From an uncultured Prevotellaceae bacterium (GTDB taxonomy: Bacteria > Bacteroidota > Bacteroidia > Bacteroidales > Bacteroidaceae): a stretch of 64,000 nucleotides of DNA. Both the position numbers and the translations under genes were made by a program. Positions within the stretch are counted from its first letter, which is position 1. Every line of letters begins with the position of its first letter. A model generated the notes under the pieces. That model was given only the letters and a program-made list of their open reading frames with translations, did no database searches and was not told the origin of the DNA. Of this stretch, positions 26,965-35,195 are shown piece by piece. The stretch is taken from positions 62,001 through 126,000 of the forward strand of contig OMXX01000006.1 in the NCBI GenBank assembly GCA_900315105.1. Direction: 5' to 3'.

Positions 26965-29421
26965 TGCGATAGTCAGGTCTATGGCATCTTTTACTTTCTC
27001 ATCGGTCAAGGCGTAAGCCCAAACGTCCTGAACATCCTTGACATAATGGAAATTCACACCCTTGCGATAAATCTCAGGAATCTCGTTGATGTCCTTCTCA
27101 TTAGCCTCGCAGAGCATAATGTCTGTAATACCGGCACGCTTTGCTGCAAGAATCTTTTCCTTGATGCCACCTACCGGCAATACCTTTCCGCGAAGTGTTA
27201 TCTCGCCTGTCATAGCTATGTTCTTGCGAACCTTACGTTGGGTAAGGGCAGAGGCAATAGATGTAGCGATTGTGATACCCGCAGAAGGACCATCCTTTGG
27301 AGTTGCGCCCTCAGGAACGTGGATGTGAATGTTCCAGTTGTCGAAAATCCTGTAGTCGATATTCAAAGTATCGGCATGAGACTTCACATATTCAAGTGCG
27401 ATAGTGGCACTCTCCTTCATCACGTCTCCAAGATTACCCGTCAAGGTCAGTTTGCCTGCCTTGCCTTTTGAGAGCGATGTCTCGATGAAGAGAATCTCAC
27501 CGCCAACGCTTGTCCAAGCCAATCCTGTAACAACGCCAGCATAGTCGTTTCCCTGATAGATATCGCGATAGAAAGGCGGATTGCCAAGCAATTCCACAAC
27601 CTTCTCCTCGTCTATCTGTCCCATAGGATATTCCTCATCCTTGGCATATTTATAGGCAATCTTACGCATGAGTTTGCCAATCTGCTTTTCCAGTTGACGC
27701 ACACCACTCTCGCGTGTGTAGCGCTCAATAATCATCTCAATAGCCGACTTCTTGAACTTTAGCGCACCCTTAGGCAGGCCATTTGCCTCAACTTCTTTCT
27801 TGACAAGATGTCGCTTTGCTATCTCAATTTTTTCCTCTGTGATATATCCGCTAACCTCTATCATCTCCATACGGTCACGCAAAGGTCCCGGTATGTTGCT
27901 GATATCGTTGGCTGTTGCTATGAACATCACATTTGACAGGTCATAGTCCATATCAAGGTAGTTGTCGTGGAAGGCGTTGTTCTGCTCTGGGTCAAGAACT
28001 TCAAGCAAAGCAGAAGCAGGATCTCCCTGATGAGTATTCTGTGTCACCTTGTCTATCTCATCAAGAATAAACACAGGATTTGAACTGCCGGCTTTCTGGA
28101 TGCCCTTGATGATACGGCCTGGCATAGCTCCGATGTATGTCTTTCGATGACCGCGAATCTCTGACTCGTCATGAAGACCGCCAAGCGAAATCCTCACGTA
28201 TTTACGCTGAAGAGAATCGGCGATACTCTTTCCAAGACTCGTCTTACCCACTCCCGGAGGGCCGTAGAGACAGAGAATTGGCGATTTAAGATTGCCTCTG
28301 AGCTTCAAAACTGATATATACTCAAGTATACGCTCCTTGACCTTCTCCATACCATAATGGTCTTGGTCAAGTTTCTTCTCGGCACGTGCGAGATTGAGAT
28401 TGTCCTCTGTGCGGTAATCCCAAGGCAAGGCGAGAATCTGCTGAAGATAAGTGAGCTGTATGTTGTAGTCAGGACTCTGCGGCTGAATGGCGTCAAGCTT
28501 GTTGAGTTCTTCCTCGAAAGCAGCTTTTGTCTCGTTGCTCCATATCTTTTCTGCTGCCTGACGCATCAGTTTCTTGCGTTCTGCGCTCTGGCCGTCTCCG
28601 CCAAGTTCCTTGCGGATGTTCTTTATCTGCTGTCGCAGGAAGTATTCCTTCTGTTCCTCGTTGATCTTCTCCTCTGTGCGATGACGTATGCTGTTCTTCA
28701 GCTCAAGCAGTTGCAGTTCGCGATTGAGTAAACCAAGCAACTGGAAAGCACGTAACTTCATGGAAGGCATGCCAAGAAGCTTTGCCTTTTCGTCGATAGA
28801 GAAAGGCAGGTTTGTGCACATGAAGTTGATGCACAGAATCTCGTTTGATATGTTTGTAACGGCAAACTGAGCCTCGTTTGGCAGGTCCTCGTTGTTCTGA
28901 ACGTATTCCAAGGCCTTCTTCTTCACGTCGTCAATAGCCATCTTGTACTCGGTGTCGTTCTTCTCCGGCATCTGCTCCTTTGCAGTTGTGAGCTCGCCCA
29001 TGAGGAAAGGAGTCTTCTTCGTGATGCTTTCGAGATGACATCTTGAGAGTGCCTGAATAACGATGGTCACGTTGCTGCCCATTCCCGGAATGTCGAATAT
29101 CTTCACGAGCTTGCCGAATACTCCATACTCGTACAAGTCCTCCAGTTCAGGCTCGTCAACATTCGGGTCTTTCTGGCAAATGACGGCAAATGCCAGATCG
29201 GGCTTCTTCTTGAGCCTTTTAACCAATGCCAGAGTTGATTCCCTTGTGACCATTATCGGGGTCAGTACGCCTGGATGCAACACGATGTTGCGGGTAGCTA
29301 TGATTGGCATCTCGCCATCATGACTTACCTCAAAGAGTGAATCAATATCCCCATCAAAATCGGCAACCATCTGAAATCCTGTTCCCTGGTTGCCTCCAGT
29401 CATAAATATCTCGTTGTTCAT
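26947..29421 (-). CDS. lon: ATP-dependent protease Lon
   Basis: 824 residues. An N-terminal substrate-binding domain (to about 230) and a coiled-coil region precede the AAA+ module with Walker [10 protein letters not shown] near residue 389, Walker B FILDEID and sensor elements, then the C-terminal peptidase with the Ser in PKDGPSAG near 712 and the Lys in GIKEK. It degrades misfolded and regulatory proteins in the cytosol. The start ATG at 29421 follows a TAATTTTG box at 29445-29452, whose -33 region is weak. Its last codons fall inside a word array. Confidence 0.96.
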   Translation of the reverse strand: MNNEIFMTGGNQGTGFQMVADFDGDIDSLFEVSHDGEMPIIATRNIVLHPGVLTPIMVTRESTLALVKRLKKKPDLAFAVICQKDPNVDEPELEDLYEYGVFGKLVKIFDIPGMGSNVTIVIQALSRCHLESITKKTPFLMGELTTAKEQMPEKNDTEYKMAIDDVKKKALEYVQNNEDLPNEAQFAVTNISNEILCINFMCTNLPFSIDEKAKLLGMPSMKLRAFQLLGLLNRELQLLELKNSIRHRTEEKINEEQKEYFLRQQIKNIRKELGGDGQSAERKKLMRQAAEKIWSNETKAAFEEELNKLDAIQPQSPDYNIQLTYLQQILALPWDYRTEDNLNLARAEKKLDQDHYGMEKVKERILEYISVLKLRGNLKSPILCLYGPPGVGKTSLGKSIADSLQRKYVRISLGGLHDESEIRGHRKTYIGAMPGRIIKGIQKAGSSNPVFILDEIDKVTQNTHQGDPASALLEVLDPEQNNAFHDNYLDMDYDLSNVMFIATANDISNIPGPLRDRMEMIEVSGYITEEKIEIAKRHLVKKEVEANGLPKGALKFKKSAIEMIIERYTRESGVRQLEKQIGKLMRKIAYKYAKDEEYPMGQIDEEKVVELLGNPPFYRDIYQGNDYAGVVTGLAWTSVGGEILFIETSLSKGKAGKLTLTGNLGDVMKESATIALEYVKSHADTLNIDYRIFDNWNIHIHVPEGATPKDGPSAGITIATSIASALTQRKVRKNIAMTGEITLRGKVLPVGGIKEKILAAKRAGITDIMLCEANEKDINEIPEIYRKGVNFHYVKDVQDVWAYALTDEKVKDAIDLTIAEEVKG

Positions 29422-29560
29422 TTATAGTCTTGAAAAATCGGCGGCAAAATTACTAAAAAAAAATGAGATTACTGCATTTTCCACATTATTTAATGTAAAG
29501 AAGTGTGAAAAACGGGTGATGTCTTTAGAAAAATCAAGTCTTATACTGGTCGTAATCGCA

Positions 29561-29698
29561 AGTAATTCCGTTGTAGCTCCGTTGTAAGTCCGTAGTAAGT
29601 CCCTTGTTCCTCCGCTCTCTCACCGACTTTGCACCGACTTTGCACCGACTTTGGTACGGAGGAAGAACGGAGGTAGAACGGAGGAGAAACGAAGGGAT
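29561..29698. repeat. decamer array with three CACCGACTTTG units
   Basis: The left part repeats TCCGTTGTAGC, TCCGTTGTAAG, TCCGTAGTAAG and CCTTGTTCCTCCG. The centre has CACCGACTTTG three times in tandem (29621-29653). The right part repeats the purine-rich GGAGGAAGAACGG, AGGTAGAACGG and AGGAGAAACGAAGGG. The left and right halves are complementary in type and can pair. The same family occurs near 2.7, 15.8 and 52.5 kb. The remaining spacer on the lon side shows nothing identifiable. Confidence 0.65.
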
Positions 29699-29753
29699 AT
29701 GCCTTGTCGGAACGGAGAATATTAGTTAACGACTGTTAATTTTTCTGTTGGAA

Positions 29754-29785
29754 TTTGGAGGTTTAAAGCAAAATGAATACCTTTG
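29754..29785 (+). promoter_or_regulatory. promoter of the SPFH operon
   Basis: TTTG (29754-29757), exactly 20 bases, TACCTTTG (29778-29785), then CA. Just downstream CAAAGTGATAT occurs twice in tandem (29785-29806), overlapping the likely transcription start, and could be an operator. Confidence 0.7.
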
Positions 29786-29837
29786 CAAAGTGATATCAAA
29801 GTGATATCATTTTACAACTATAAAAATAGATTACTAT

Positions 29838-30800
29838 ATGGAAGAAAACAAGACAAAAGAGTTTGAGTTCTTTGGTGGCTCGCTCAACGGATTTTTGATG
29901 TGTTTTATCGCTATAATCCTCTGGGGATGTGCGATTTTCAGTTTGATATCAGGCATCGTTGCTGCTGATGCTGAACGTTCATGTGCTGGTTGGTTTGTGA
30001 CCTTCGCCCTGCTCGTAATTATCGCTGTTATCTGCTCTTGTGGCTTCACAATGCTCGAACCTAATGAAGCGAAGGTAATGACATTCTTCGGCAAGTATGT
30101 CGGTACTTTCCGCAAGAACGGTTTCTATTGGCTCAATCCTCTTATGAGTTCAAAGAAAGTTAGCCTTCGTGCTCGTAACCTTAATGCTGATCCTATCAAG
30201 GTGAATGATAAGGCTGGTAATCCTGTGCTTATCGGACTTGTTCTCGTTTGGCGACTCAAGGATACATACAAGGCTATTTTCGATATTGATACAGATGTTT
30301 CTGCTAATGCCCAGATTGGTAATGCAGCTGGCGCTCGTATGATTAAGTTTGAGCATTTCGTGGCTGTTCAGAGTGATTCTGCCCTTCGTGAGGTTGCCGG
30401 AATGTATGCTTATGATGATGAGAATCCAAACTCAAAGGAGATAACTCTTCGCGATGGTAGTAATGAGGTTAACGAGGTTCTTACCGCAAAACTTAATGAG
30501 CGTCTTCAAATGGCTGGTCTTGAAGTGATTGAGGCTCGTATCAATTATCTTGCGTACGCTCCTGAAATTGCTGCTGTAATGCTTCGTCGTCAGCAGGCGG
30601 CAGCTATCATTACCGCTCGTGAGAAGATTGTTGATGGTGCTGTTAGTATGGTTAAGCTCGCTCTTGACAAACTCGCTGATGAGGATATCGTGGATCTTGA
30701 CGAGGAGAAGAAGGCAGCTATGGTCAGCAATCTGCTCGTAGTTCTTTGTGCTGATGAGCCTGCTCAGCCAGTTATCAATAGTGGTACTTTGAATCATTAA
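29838..30800 (+). CDS. SPFH/band 7 domain membrane protein
   Basis: 320 residues. Two hydrophobic segments (about 16-40 and 50-68) are followed by an SPFH domain beginning at GFTMLEPNEAKVMTFFGKYVGT and including DKAGNPVLIGLVLVWRLKD, KLNERLQMAGLEVIEARINYLAYAPEIA in parts, and a helical C-terminus. SPFH proteins oligomerise in membranes as scaffolds. In Bacteroidales this type heads a conserved small operon with a ribbon-helix-helix protein and a hydrolase, as seen here. Its exact role is not known. Confidence 0.87.
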   Translation: MEENKTKEFEFFGGSLNGFLMCFIAIILWGCAIFSLISGIVAADAERSCAGWFVTFALLVIIAVICSCGFTMLEPNEAKVMTFFGKYVGTFRKNGFYWLNPLMSSKKVSLRARNLNADPIKVNDKAGNPVLIGLVLVWRLKDTYKAIFDIDTDVSANAQIGNAAGARMIKFEHFVAVQSDSALREVAGMYAYDDENPNSKEITLRDGSNEVNEVLTAKLNERLQMAGLEVIEARINYLAYAPEIAAVMLRRQQAAAIITAREKIVDGAVSMVKLALDKLADEDIVDLDEEKKAAMVSNLLVVLCADEPAQPVINSGTLNH

Positions 30801-30818
30801 ACTAATTAATTGAATGTT

Positions 30819-31046
30819 ATGTCTTCATTCCTGATTTATGCGATTGCAGTCGTTGCACCAATACTTCTTGTTATGGGAATCCTTGTCCTGCTTGGGAAGT
30901 TTGACACCGTTCTCTTGAAAAATGCAGCCAAGAAAGGGGAGGCCATAGATCTTGCGCGGTCACGAAAAGTGCTTGGATGGTCTCTCATTAGTGATTCTGT
31001 CGTGTTTCCTGCGATAATGGTGGCAATTTTTTATTTCTGTGAATAA
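30819..31046 (+). CDS. small membrane protein in the SPFH operon
   Basis: 75 residues with two hydrophobic segments (FLIYAIAVVAPILLVMGILVLLG and a C-terminal SVVFPAIMVAIFYF). The ATG at 30819 is chosen, since an upstream TTG in frame has no ribosome-binding advantage. The stop overlaps the next start (TAATG), indicating translational coupling. No family is recognised with certainty. The GILVLLGKFD segment recalls the following paralogues. Confidence 0.6.
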   Translation: MSSFLIYAIAVVAPILLVMGILVLLGKFDTVLLKNAAKKGEAIDLARSRKVLGWSLISDSVVFPAIMVAIFYFCE

Positions 31047-31354
31047 TGGCGGATTATATAATGATTGCGTTTTGGCTTATTATGGCCTTGCTTGAGTTGG
31101 CGGATGGTGTTTGGACACTCATGGGAAAAGAGGACAACTCTATCAGTTGTTTGAACAAACCTGGTTTTGAGCAGTATAATGTAAGACGTGTACGCTTGGT
31201 AACGGCTTTGCGGAAGTTTGTTGCGGCAACTATTTTTGTGACTTTAATTTTCGTGAATGAAAACTTGAGGCTGATTTGGTTTGCTCTAGGTTTGGGATTC
31301 CTGGCTGTTGTCATTCTCTTTATCCTTAAAAGGACTTGGGCAAAAAGTAGTTAA
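31046..31354 (+). CDS. small membrane protein, DUF3784-like paralogue 1
   Basis: 102 residues with three hydrophobic segments. It shares with the next three genes a pattern of an N-terminal helix, a charged GKxD turn, EQYNVRRVRLV, two further helices and an ending TWAKSS. The shared (E)KYNVxRVR motif resembles the EKYD-type motif of DUF3784 proteins. It is coupled to the preceding gene by a one-base overlap. The function is unknown. Confidence 0.6.
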   Translation: MADYIMIAFWLIMALLELADGVWTLMGKEDNSISCLNKPGFEQYNVRRVRLVTALRKFVAATIFVTLIFVNENLRLIWFALGLGFLAVVILFILKRTWAKSS

Positions 31355-31373
31355 TCATTAAATTGTTTGGAAT

Positions 31374-31679
31374 ATGGAAATAGGATTAATGGTGGCGTTG
31401 AGTGTTATGCTATTCGTGATGGGCGTTCTTATTCTTGTCGGAAAGGGCGATTTCTTGATTAAATGCTTTAAAAAGCATGGGGCGGAAAAGTATAATGTCG
31501 GACGTGTTCGCTTGCTTAATGCTATTGCGATGTTTGTCGCCACAGCCTTTGTCGTTTCTATCCATTTCGTGCAAGCAGCTCGTAATGGAGGTAAAATCGT
31601 GTGGATATTGGTTGCGGTTTTGCTTGTGGTAACTGGCGCTTTGCAAATTCTGGAGCGTACTTGGGCAAAGAGATCGTAA
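31374..31679 (+). CDS. small membrane protein, DUF3784-like paralogue 2
   Basis: 101 residues. The helix VALSVMLFVMGVLILVGKGD is followed by GAEKYNVGRVRLLNAIAMFV, a third helix IVWILVAVLLVVTGALQI and the ending TWAKRS. It is clearly homologous to the flanking genes, so the cluster arose by tandem duplication. The 19-base gap to paralogue 1 contains its ribosome-binding region. No catalytic residues are apparent. Confidence 0.6.
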   Translation: MEIGLMVALSVMLFVMGVLILVGKGDFLIKCFKKHGAEKYNVGRVRLLNAIAMFVATAFVVSIHFVQAARNGGKIVWILVAVLLVVTGALQILERTWAKRS

Positions 31680-31700
31680 TTTGTAGAAATAATATTTGAT

Positions 31701-31997
31701 ATGGAATTAGTATTTCCTATTATAGCAGCCGTAGTATTTATTGTCGTGGGAATCATCATTCTCATTGGCAAGGGCGACCGTTTTGTTAAGCCCCTCAACA
31801 GACCAGGTGCTGAAAGATATAACGTGAAACGAATGCGATTGCTACACGCTCTCTTGATGTTTGATGGCGCTATGTGTTTCACCTTGTTTCCGATCTTTAT
31901 GCAAAACGTAAAACTCCTCCAGTATATTGGTGGTGTGTGTGTGTTCTTTGGGGCCATTATCGCTGTCCTTCAATTCACTTGGGCAAAGAATAGGTAA
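31701..31997 (+). CDS. small membrane protein, DUF3784-like paralogue 3
   Basis: 98 residues. It has the same layout: VVFIVVGIIILIGKGDRFVK, GAERYNVKRMRLLHALLMFDG, a third helix YIGGVCVFFGAIIAVLQ and the ending TWAKNR. Compared with paralogue 2 the extracytoplasmic loop differs most. The short spacers suggest one transcript with the neighbouring genes. Confidence 0.6.
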   Translation: MELVFPIIAAVVFIVVGIIILIGKGDRFVKPLNRPGAERYNVKRMRLLHALLMFDGAMCFTLFPIFMQNVKLLQYIGGVCVFFGAIIAVLQFTWAKNR

Positions 31998-32022
31998 AAT
32001 TGAAATTTAATTGTATGGACTT

Positions 32023-32550
32023 ATGACCGTAGTTCTCGTTATATCGGCTGTCATATTGCTGCTTGTTGTGGATGCTCTCATACTTGCTGGCAAATTGGAT
32101 TTCCTCATGGGGAGCTCTTTAAAGCTGGAGGTGTATGGCAGTCTGCCACGACTTAGAGTGATAACGGCACTTTCTATGTTTCTAACGGCTATACCTCTCA
32201 TCTTGCTACTTACTTGTGAACCAGACTCTCTGACTATGAAGAATGCTAATGTTTTGTTCGGTTTAGTGTCTTCCTTATTGGGGGTATTAGGTGGTATTTG
32301 GGTAAGAAAGAAGGGTAGGGCGAATGAGATGAATCCTATTTTCGTGTCAAGAATGATGCGGAATGAGAAATATAATGTTTCTCGCGTGAGCTTTCTTATG
32401 GCTGCTTGGACGCTTGTTGCAGGATTTGGATATATTTCCGTTTATTCCTTTTGCAATAATGCTCTCTTTTGGAAGGTTTACTTTGCAATACTTTTATTGG
32501 TAAGTGTCGCTTTTGGTATTCTGCAGTTTACATGGGCAAAGAAATCGTAA
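32023..32550 (+). CDS. membrane protein, double-length DUF3784-like paralogue 4
   Basis: About 175 residues. The first half has VVDALILAGKLDF and two helices but a degenerate version of the shared motif. The second half carries the full NEKYNVSRVSFLMAAW and ends TWAKKS. It therefore looks like a fusion of two units of the family. The ATG at 32023 (MTVVLVIS) is preferred over an in-frame TTG four codons upstream. Five or six membrane segments are expected. Confidence 0.6.
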   Translation: MTVVLVISAVILLLVVDALILAGKLDFLMGSSLKLEVYGSLPRLRVITALSMFLTAIPLILLLTCEPDSLTMKNANVLFGLVSSLLGVLGGIWVRKKGRANEMNPIFVSRMMRNEKYNVSRVSFLMAAWTLVAGFGYISVYSFCNNALFWKVYFAILLLVSVAFGILQFTWAKKS

Positions 32551-32577
32551 TATTGTAATTTGTAATAATTTCTTTTC

Positions 32578-32772
32578 ATGGCAAAGACTAAAAACTTTAT
32601 TCTCCGACTTGACGAGGAGATGATGAACGCCATTGAGGCATGGGCGGCTGATGAGTTCCGCTCTACCAATGGTCAGCTTCAGTGGATTATCTCTGAGGCC
32701 TTGAAGAAGTCTGGCCGTATGAAAAAGAAGAAAAAGAAAGAAACTCAAGATAATACCGATAACGAAAAATGA
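32578..32772 (+). CDS. Arc-type ribbon-helix-helix DNA-binding protein
   Basis: 64 residues. A short strand KNFILRLDEEMMNAIEAWA and a helical part STNGQLQWIISEALKKSGR make the ribbon-helix-helix fold. The tail is very lysine-rich. Such proteins bind DNA as dimers, often autoregulating their operon. The tandem CAAAGTGATAT repeat at the operon promoter is a possible target. Its stop overlaps the start of the hydrolase by four bases. Confidence 0.8.
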   Translation: MAKTKNFILRLDEEMMNAIEAWAADEFRSTNGQLQWIISEALKKSGRMKKKKKKETQDNTDNEK

Positions 32773-34049
32773 AGAAACTATTAATTGTTGTATCAATTTT
32801 CTGCTCTCTTGTGGCTAATGCCCAAGAGGGCAGATGGAAAGGTGAATTGAATTTGCCAGGAACGAAACTTCCTGTTGTGTTCAACTTCTCTTCGGAAGGT
32901 TGCACGATGGATTCTCCAAGTCAAGGAGCGGTTGGTATAAAGACCGACTGGACACGTAGCGAGAATGGAGATGTGAAGATCTCTATCCCGACTATTGGCG
33001 GAAGCTATGAGGGAAGACTCGAAGGCAAGGAGATTAAGGGCGTGTTCAAGCAAATGGGGATGTCTTTTCCGCTGAATCTGACAGAAGCCAGACTCAACCG
33101 TCCTCAGACTCCAGTAGCGCCTTTTCCTTATACTACCGAGGAGGTGAAATTCAAGAATGGCGATATCGAACTTAATGGTACTTTGACTCTTCCGGCTGGT
33201 TTCTCTAAGAAAACGCCTGTACTTGTGATGGTTACGGGTAGCGGACAGCAGAATCGAGATGAGGAATTGTTTGAGCATAAGCCTTTTGCTGTTATTGCAG
33301 ATGCTTTTGCAAGAAAGGGTATTGCGACTTTGCGTTATGATGATCGTTTCTTTGGAGATAAGTCGAAGGATTTCGGTAAATTCACCACTTATGACTTTAA
33401 GGAAGATGCTCTTGCTGCTATCAATCTTCTTCGTGGCAGATTTGATAATGTAGGGGTGCTTGGGCATAGTGACGGAGGTACTATAGCCTTGATGCTTGCT
33501 GCTGAGGACAAGGTTGATTTCGCTGTTTCTATGGCAGGAGTTGGTGGTTCTGGGAAAGAAAATCTCCTTCTACAGAATAAGATGATACTGAAGAGTATGG
33601 GGCACTCGGATGATGTGTTGGTCACATATTGTGATGTGCTCGGAAAGATGTTCGACGAAATGGCAAATGGCAGGCAACCTAAAGGATTTGCTATCCCGGA
33701 ATCCTTGCCAATGGAACTAAAGACCAATCTCCATGCTGTAATGTCTCAGCCGTTGGTTCCTTATATCTGTACTTCTTTGTCCATTGATATGAGCAAGTCT
33801 TTGGCTAAGATTAAATGTCCAGTTCTTGCTATTAACGGAAAGCTTGATTTGCAAGTTGAGCCAACCTATAATCTTGGTGCGTTAGAAAAAGGACTGACAA
33901 ATTGTAAACATAAAGTTGTCGCCTTTGATGGCTTGAATCATTTGTTTCAGCATTGTAAGACGGGCTCTCCTAATGAATATTCGGAGATAGAAGAAACAAT
34001 ATCTCCAGAAGTGCTTGATGTGATGATTGATTGGATTAAACAACAATAG
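32769..34049 (+). CDS. secreted alpha/beta hydrolase
   Basis: 426 residues. A signal peptide (MKKLLIVVSIFCSLVANA) and an N-terminal beta-rich region (to about 110) precede an alpha/beta hydrolase with MVTGSGQQNRDEE (oxyanion region), nucleophile Ser in LGHSDGG near 233, Asp in INGKLDLQ near 358 and His in LNHLFQ near 390. It is probably a periplasmic esterase or peptidase, with unknown substrate. It closes the SPFH operon and overlaps the ribbon-helix-helix gene. Confidence 0.85.
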   Translation: MKKLLIVVSIFCSLVANAQEGRWKGELNLPGTKLPVVFNFSSEGCTMDSPSQGAVGIKTDWTRSENGDVKISIPTIGGSYEGRLEGKEIKGVFKQMGMSFPLNLTEARLNRPQTPVAPFPYTTEEVKFKNGDIELNGTLTLPAGFSKKTPVLVMVTGSGQQNRDEELFEHKPFAVIADAFARKGIATLRYDDRFFGDKSKDFGKFTTYDFKEDALAAINLLRGRFDNVGVLGHSDGGTIALMLAAEDKVDFAVSMAGVGGSGKENLLLQNKMILKSMGHSDDVLVTYCDVLGKMFDEMANGRQPKGFAIPESLPMELKTNLHAVMSQPLVPYICTSLSIDMSKSLAKIKCPVLAINGKLDLQVEPTYNLGALEKGLTNCKHKVVAFDGLNHLFQHCKTGSPNEYSEIEETISPEVLDVMIDWIKQQ

Positions 34050-34177
34050 TTTTATTCGCTAAGTCTCATACGCTCCGCAAGTCCTTTCGGTTGCGGACTA
34101 AACCTTTCCGAATTATTCACGTCTATAATAAAAAAGATAACTTTTTATAAACTTATAAACTTAAAACCTAAAAAATT

Positions 34178-34960
34178 ATGAGAACGAAAATTATTCTTTC
34201 ATTCATCGCTGCTCTCTTGATGCAGTTTGTAAACGTACGTGCAGACGGTTATTCAGATGGCATTATGAAGCTCATCAATAGTGATGCTATGGGCTCTTTC
34301 AATGCCAAGATGTTTGAGCAGATGTCTCAGATACCAAGTGTTAATGCCGGTTATATCCAGGGACAGTTCAAGACTGATGCTGCTGAGTGGTTGGCTGGTC
34401 ATTACCGTAAGAATATGTCAGAGAAGGAATTTGGTGATATGATTTCTTTCTTCATGCAGCCAGAGGTGTTGGCTATACAGAAGAAGGTCCTTTCAGCTGC
34501 AGCTTCAAGCCAGGGACAGGAAGCTATGCAGTCTTTAATGCCTCAGATGCAGGCTCTTATGACTGGCGGAACACCAGAGGATTTGAAGGAACCTGATTGT
34601 GATCCTCAGTTGAAGAAGGAAATTCTCCGTTGGCTGGAGATTAATAATTCTGCAGAGAGCATGAAGGCTTCTCTTAATTGTGCAAAAGGCCTTGTTGCAG
34701 ATATGGCTCCAGAAGGCATTTCTGCAGACCAGATGGAGATGATGGCAAAGATGATGGACGGCATGTTCTCTTTCATGGAGAAAAATATGAATACGCTTGT
34801 TTTGACCGCTTTGGTTGGAAAAGTTAACCTTAAGGATATGCAGACTCTTAATGCTGTTGAGAAAAAGCCTTTCTTCGCAAGCTATAAGAAGGCAAATGCC
34901 TCTGTGGCTAGTGATATGTCAACTTTCATGCAGAAGGTAATAGCTGGCATGAAGAAGTGA
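34178..34960 (+). CDS. secreted DUF2059-like protein
   Basis: 260 residues. A signal peptide ends near residue 22 (VNVRADG). The rest is helical and Met-rich, with KNMSEKEFGDMISFFMQPEVLAIQKK resembling the conserved segment of DUF2059 proteins (a helix then FYxxP). A Cys pair (DCDPQ, NCAKG) may form a disulfide in the periplasm. The function is unknown. A small hairpin CCGCAA/TTGCGG lies in the spacer at 34078-34099, after the hydrolase gene. Confidence 0.65.
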   Translation: MRTKIILSFIAALLMQFVNVRADGYSDGIMKLINSDAMGSFNAKMFEQMSQIPSVNAGYIQGQFKTDAAEWLAGHYRKNMSEKEFGDMISFFMQPEVLAIQKKVLSAAASSQGQEAMQSLMPQMQALMTGGTPEDLKEPDCDPQLKKEILRWLEINNSAESMKASLNCAKGLVADMAPEGISADQMEMMAKMMDGMFSFMEKNMNTLVLTALVGKVNLKDMQTLNAVEKKPFFASYKKANASVASDMSTFMQKVIAGMKK

Positions 34961-34997
34961 TAGGTTGTGTCAAATAAAAAGCAAAAGGCAGTCAAAT

Positions 34998-35052
34998 AAA
35001 AAGCAAAAGGCAAAAAGCGTGATTGTACTTTTTGCCTTTTGTTTTTGCTTTT
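34998..35052. terminator. terminator hairpin with word repeats
   Basis: The arms AAAAGCAAAAGGCAAAAAG and CTTTTTGCCTTTTGTTTTTG pair over about 18 bases. The left arm is preceded by a direct copy of the words AAATAAAAAGCAAAAGGC. It follows the DUF2059-like gene. It also belongs in appearance to the word-array class. Confidence 0.6.
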
Positions 35053-35163
35053 ATGATAAAATTATAATTTGAAATAATAAAATATAGGCAAATATTTATG
35101 TTAATAACGTTAAAAATGAGCGATAAAAATTAACATTCTGCACTTGCATTCAGGAAATCTTAA

Positions 35164-35171
35164 TATCTTTG
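35164..35171 (+). promoter_or_regulatory. -7 box of the rprX promoter
   Basis: TATCTTTG followed by CACAG, about 25 bases before the start. The best upstream TTG is 17 bases away, shorter than usual. Confidence 0.5.
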
Positions 35172-35195
35172 CACAGAAATCAAGGAAAAGAATAG

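Noticed and set aside
30810..30818. TTG start of the first small SPFH-operon gene
   Set aside because: An ATG three codons later is better placed for the ribosome and matches the hydrophobic N-terminus.
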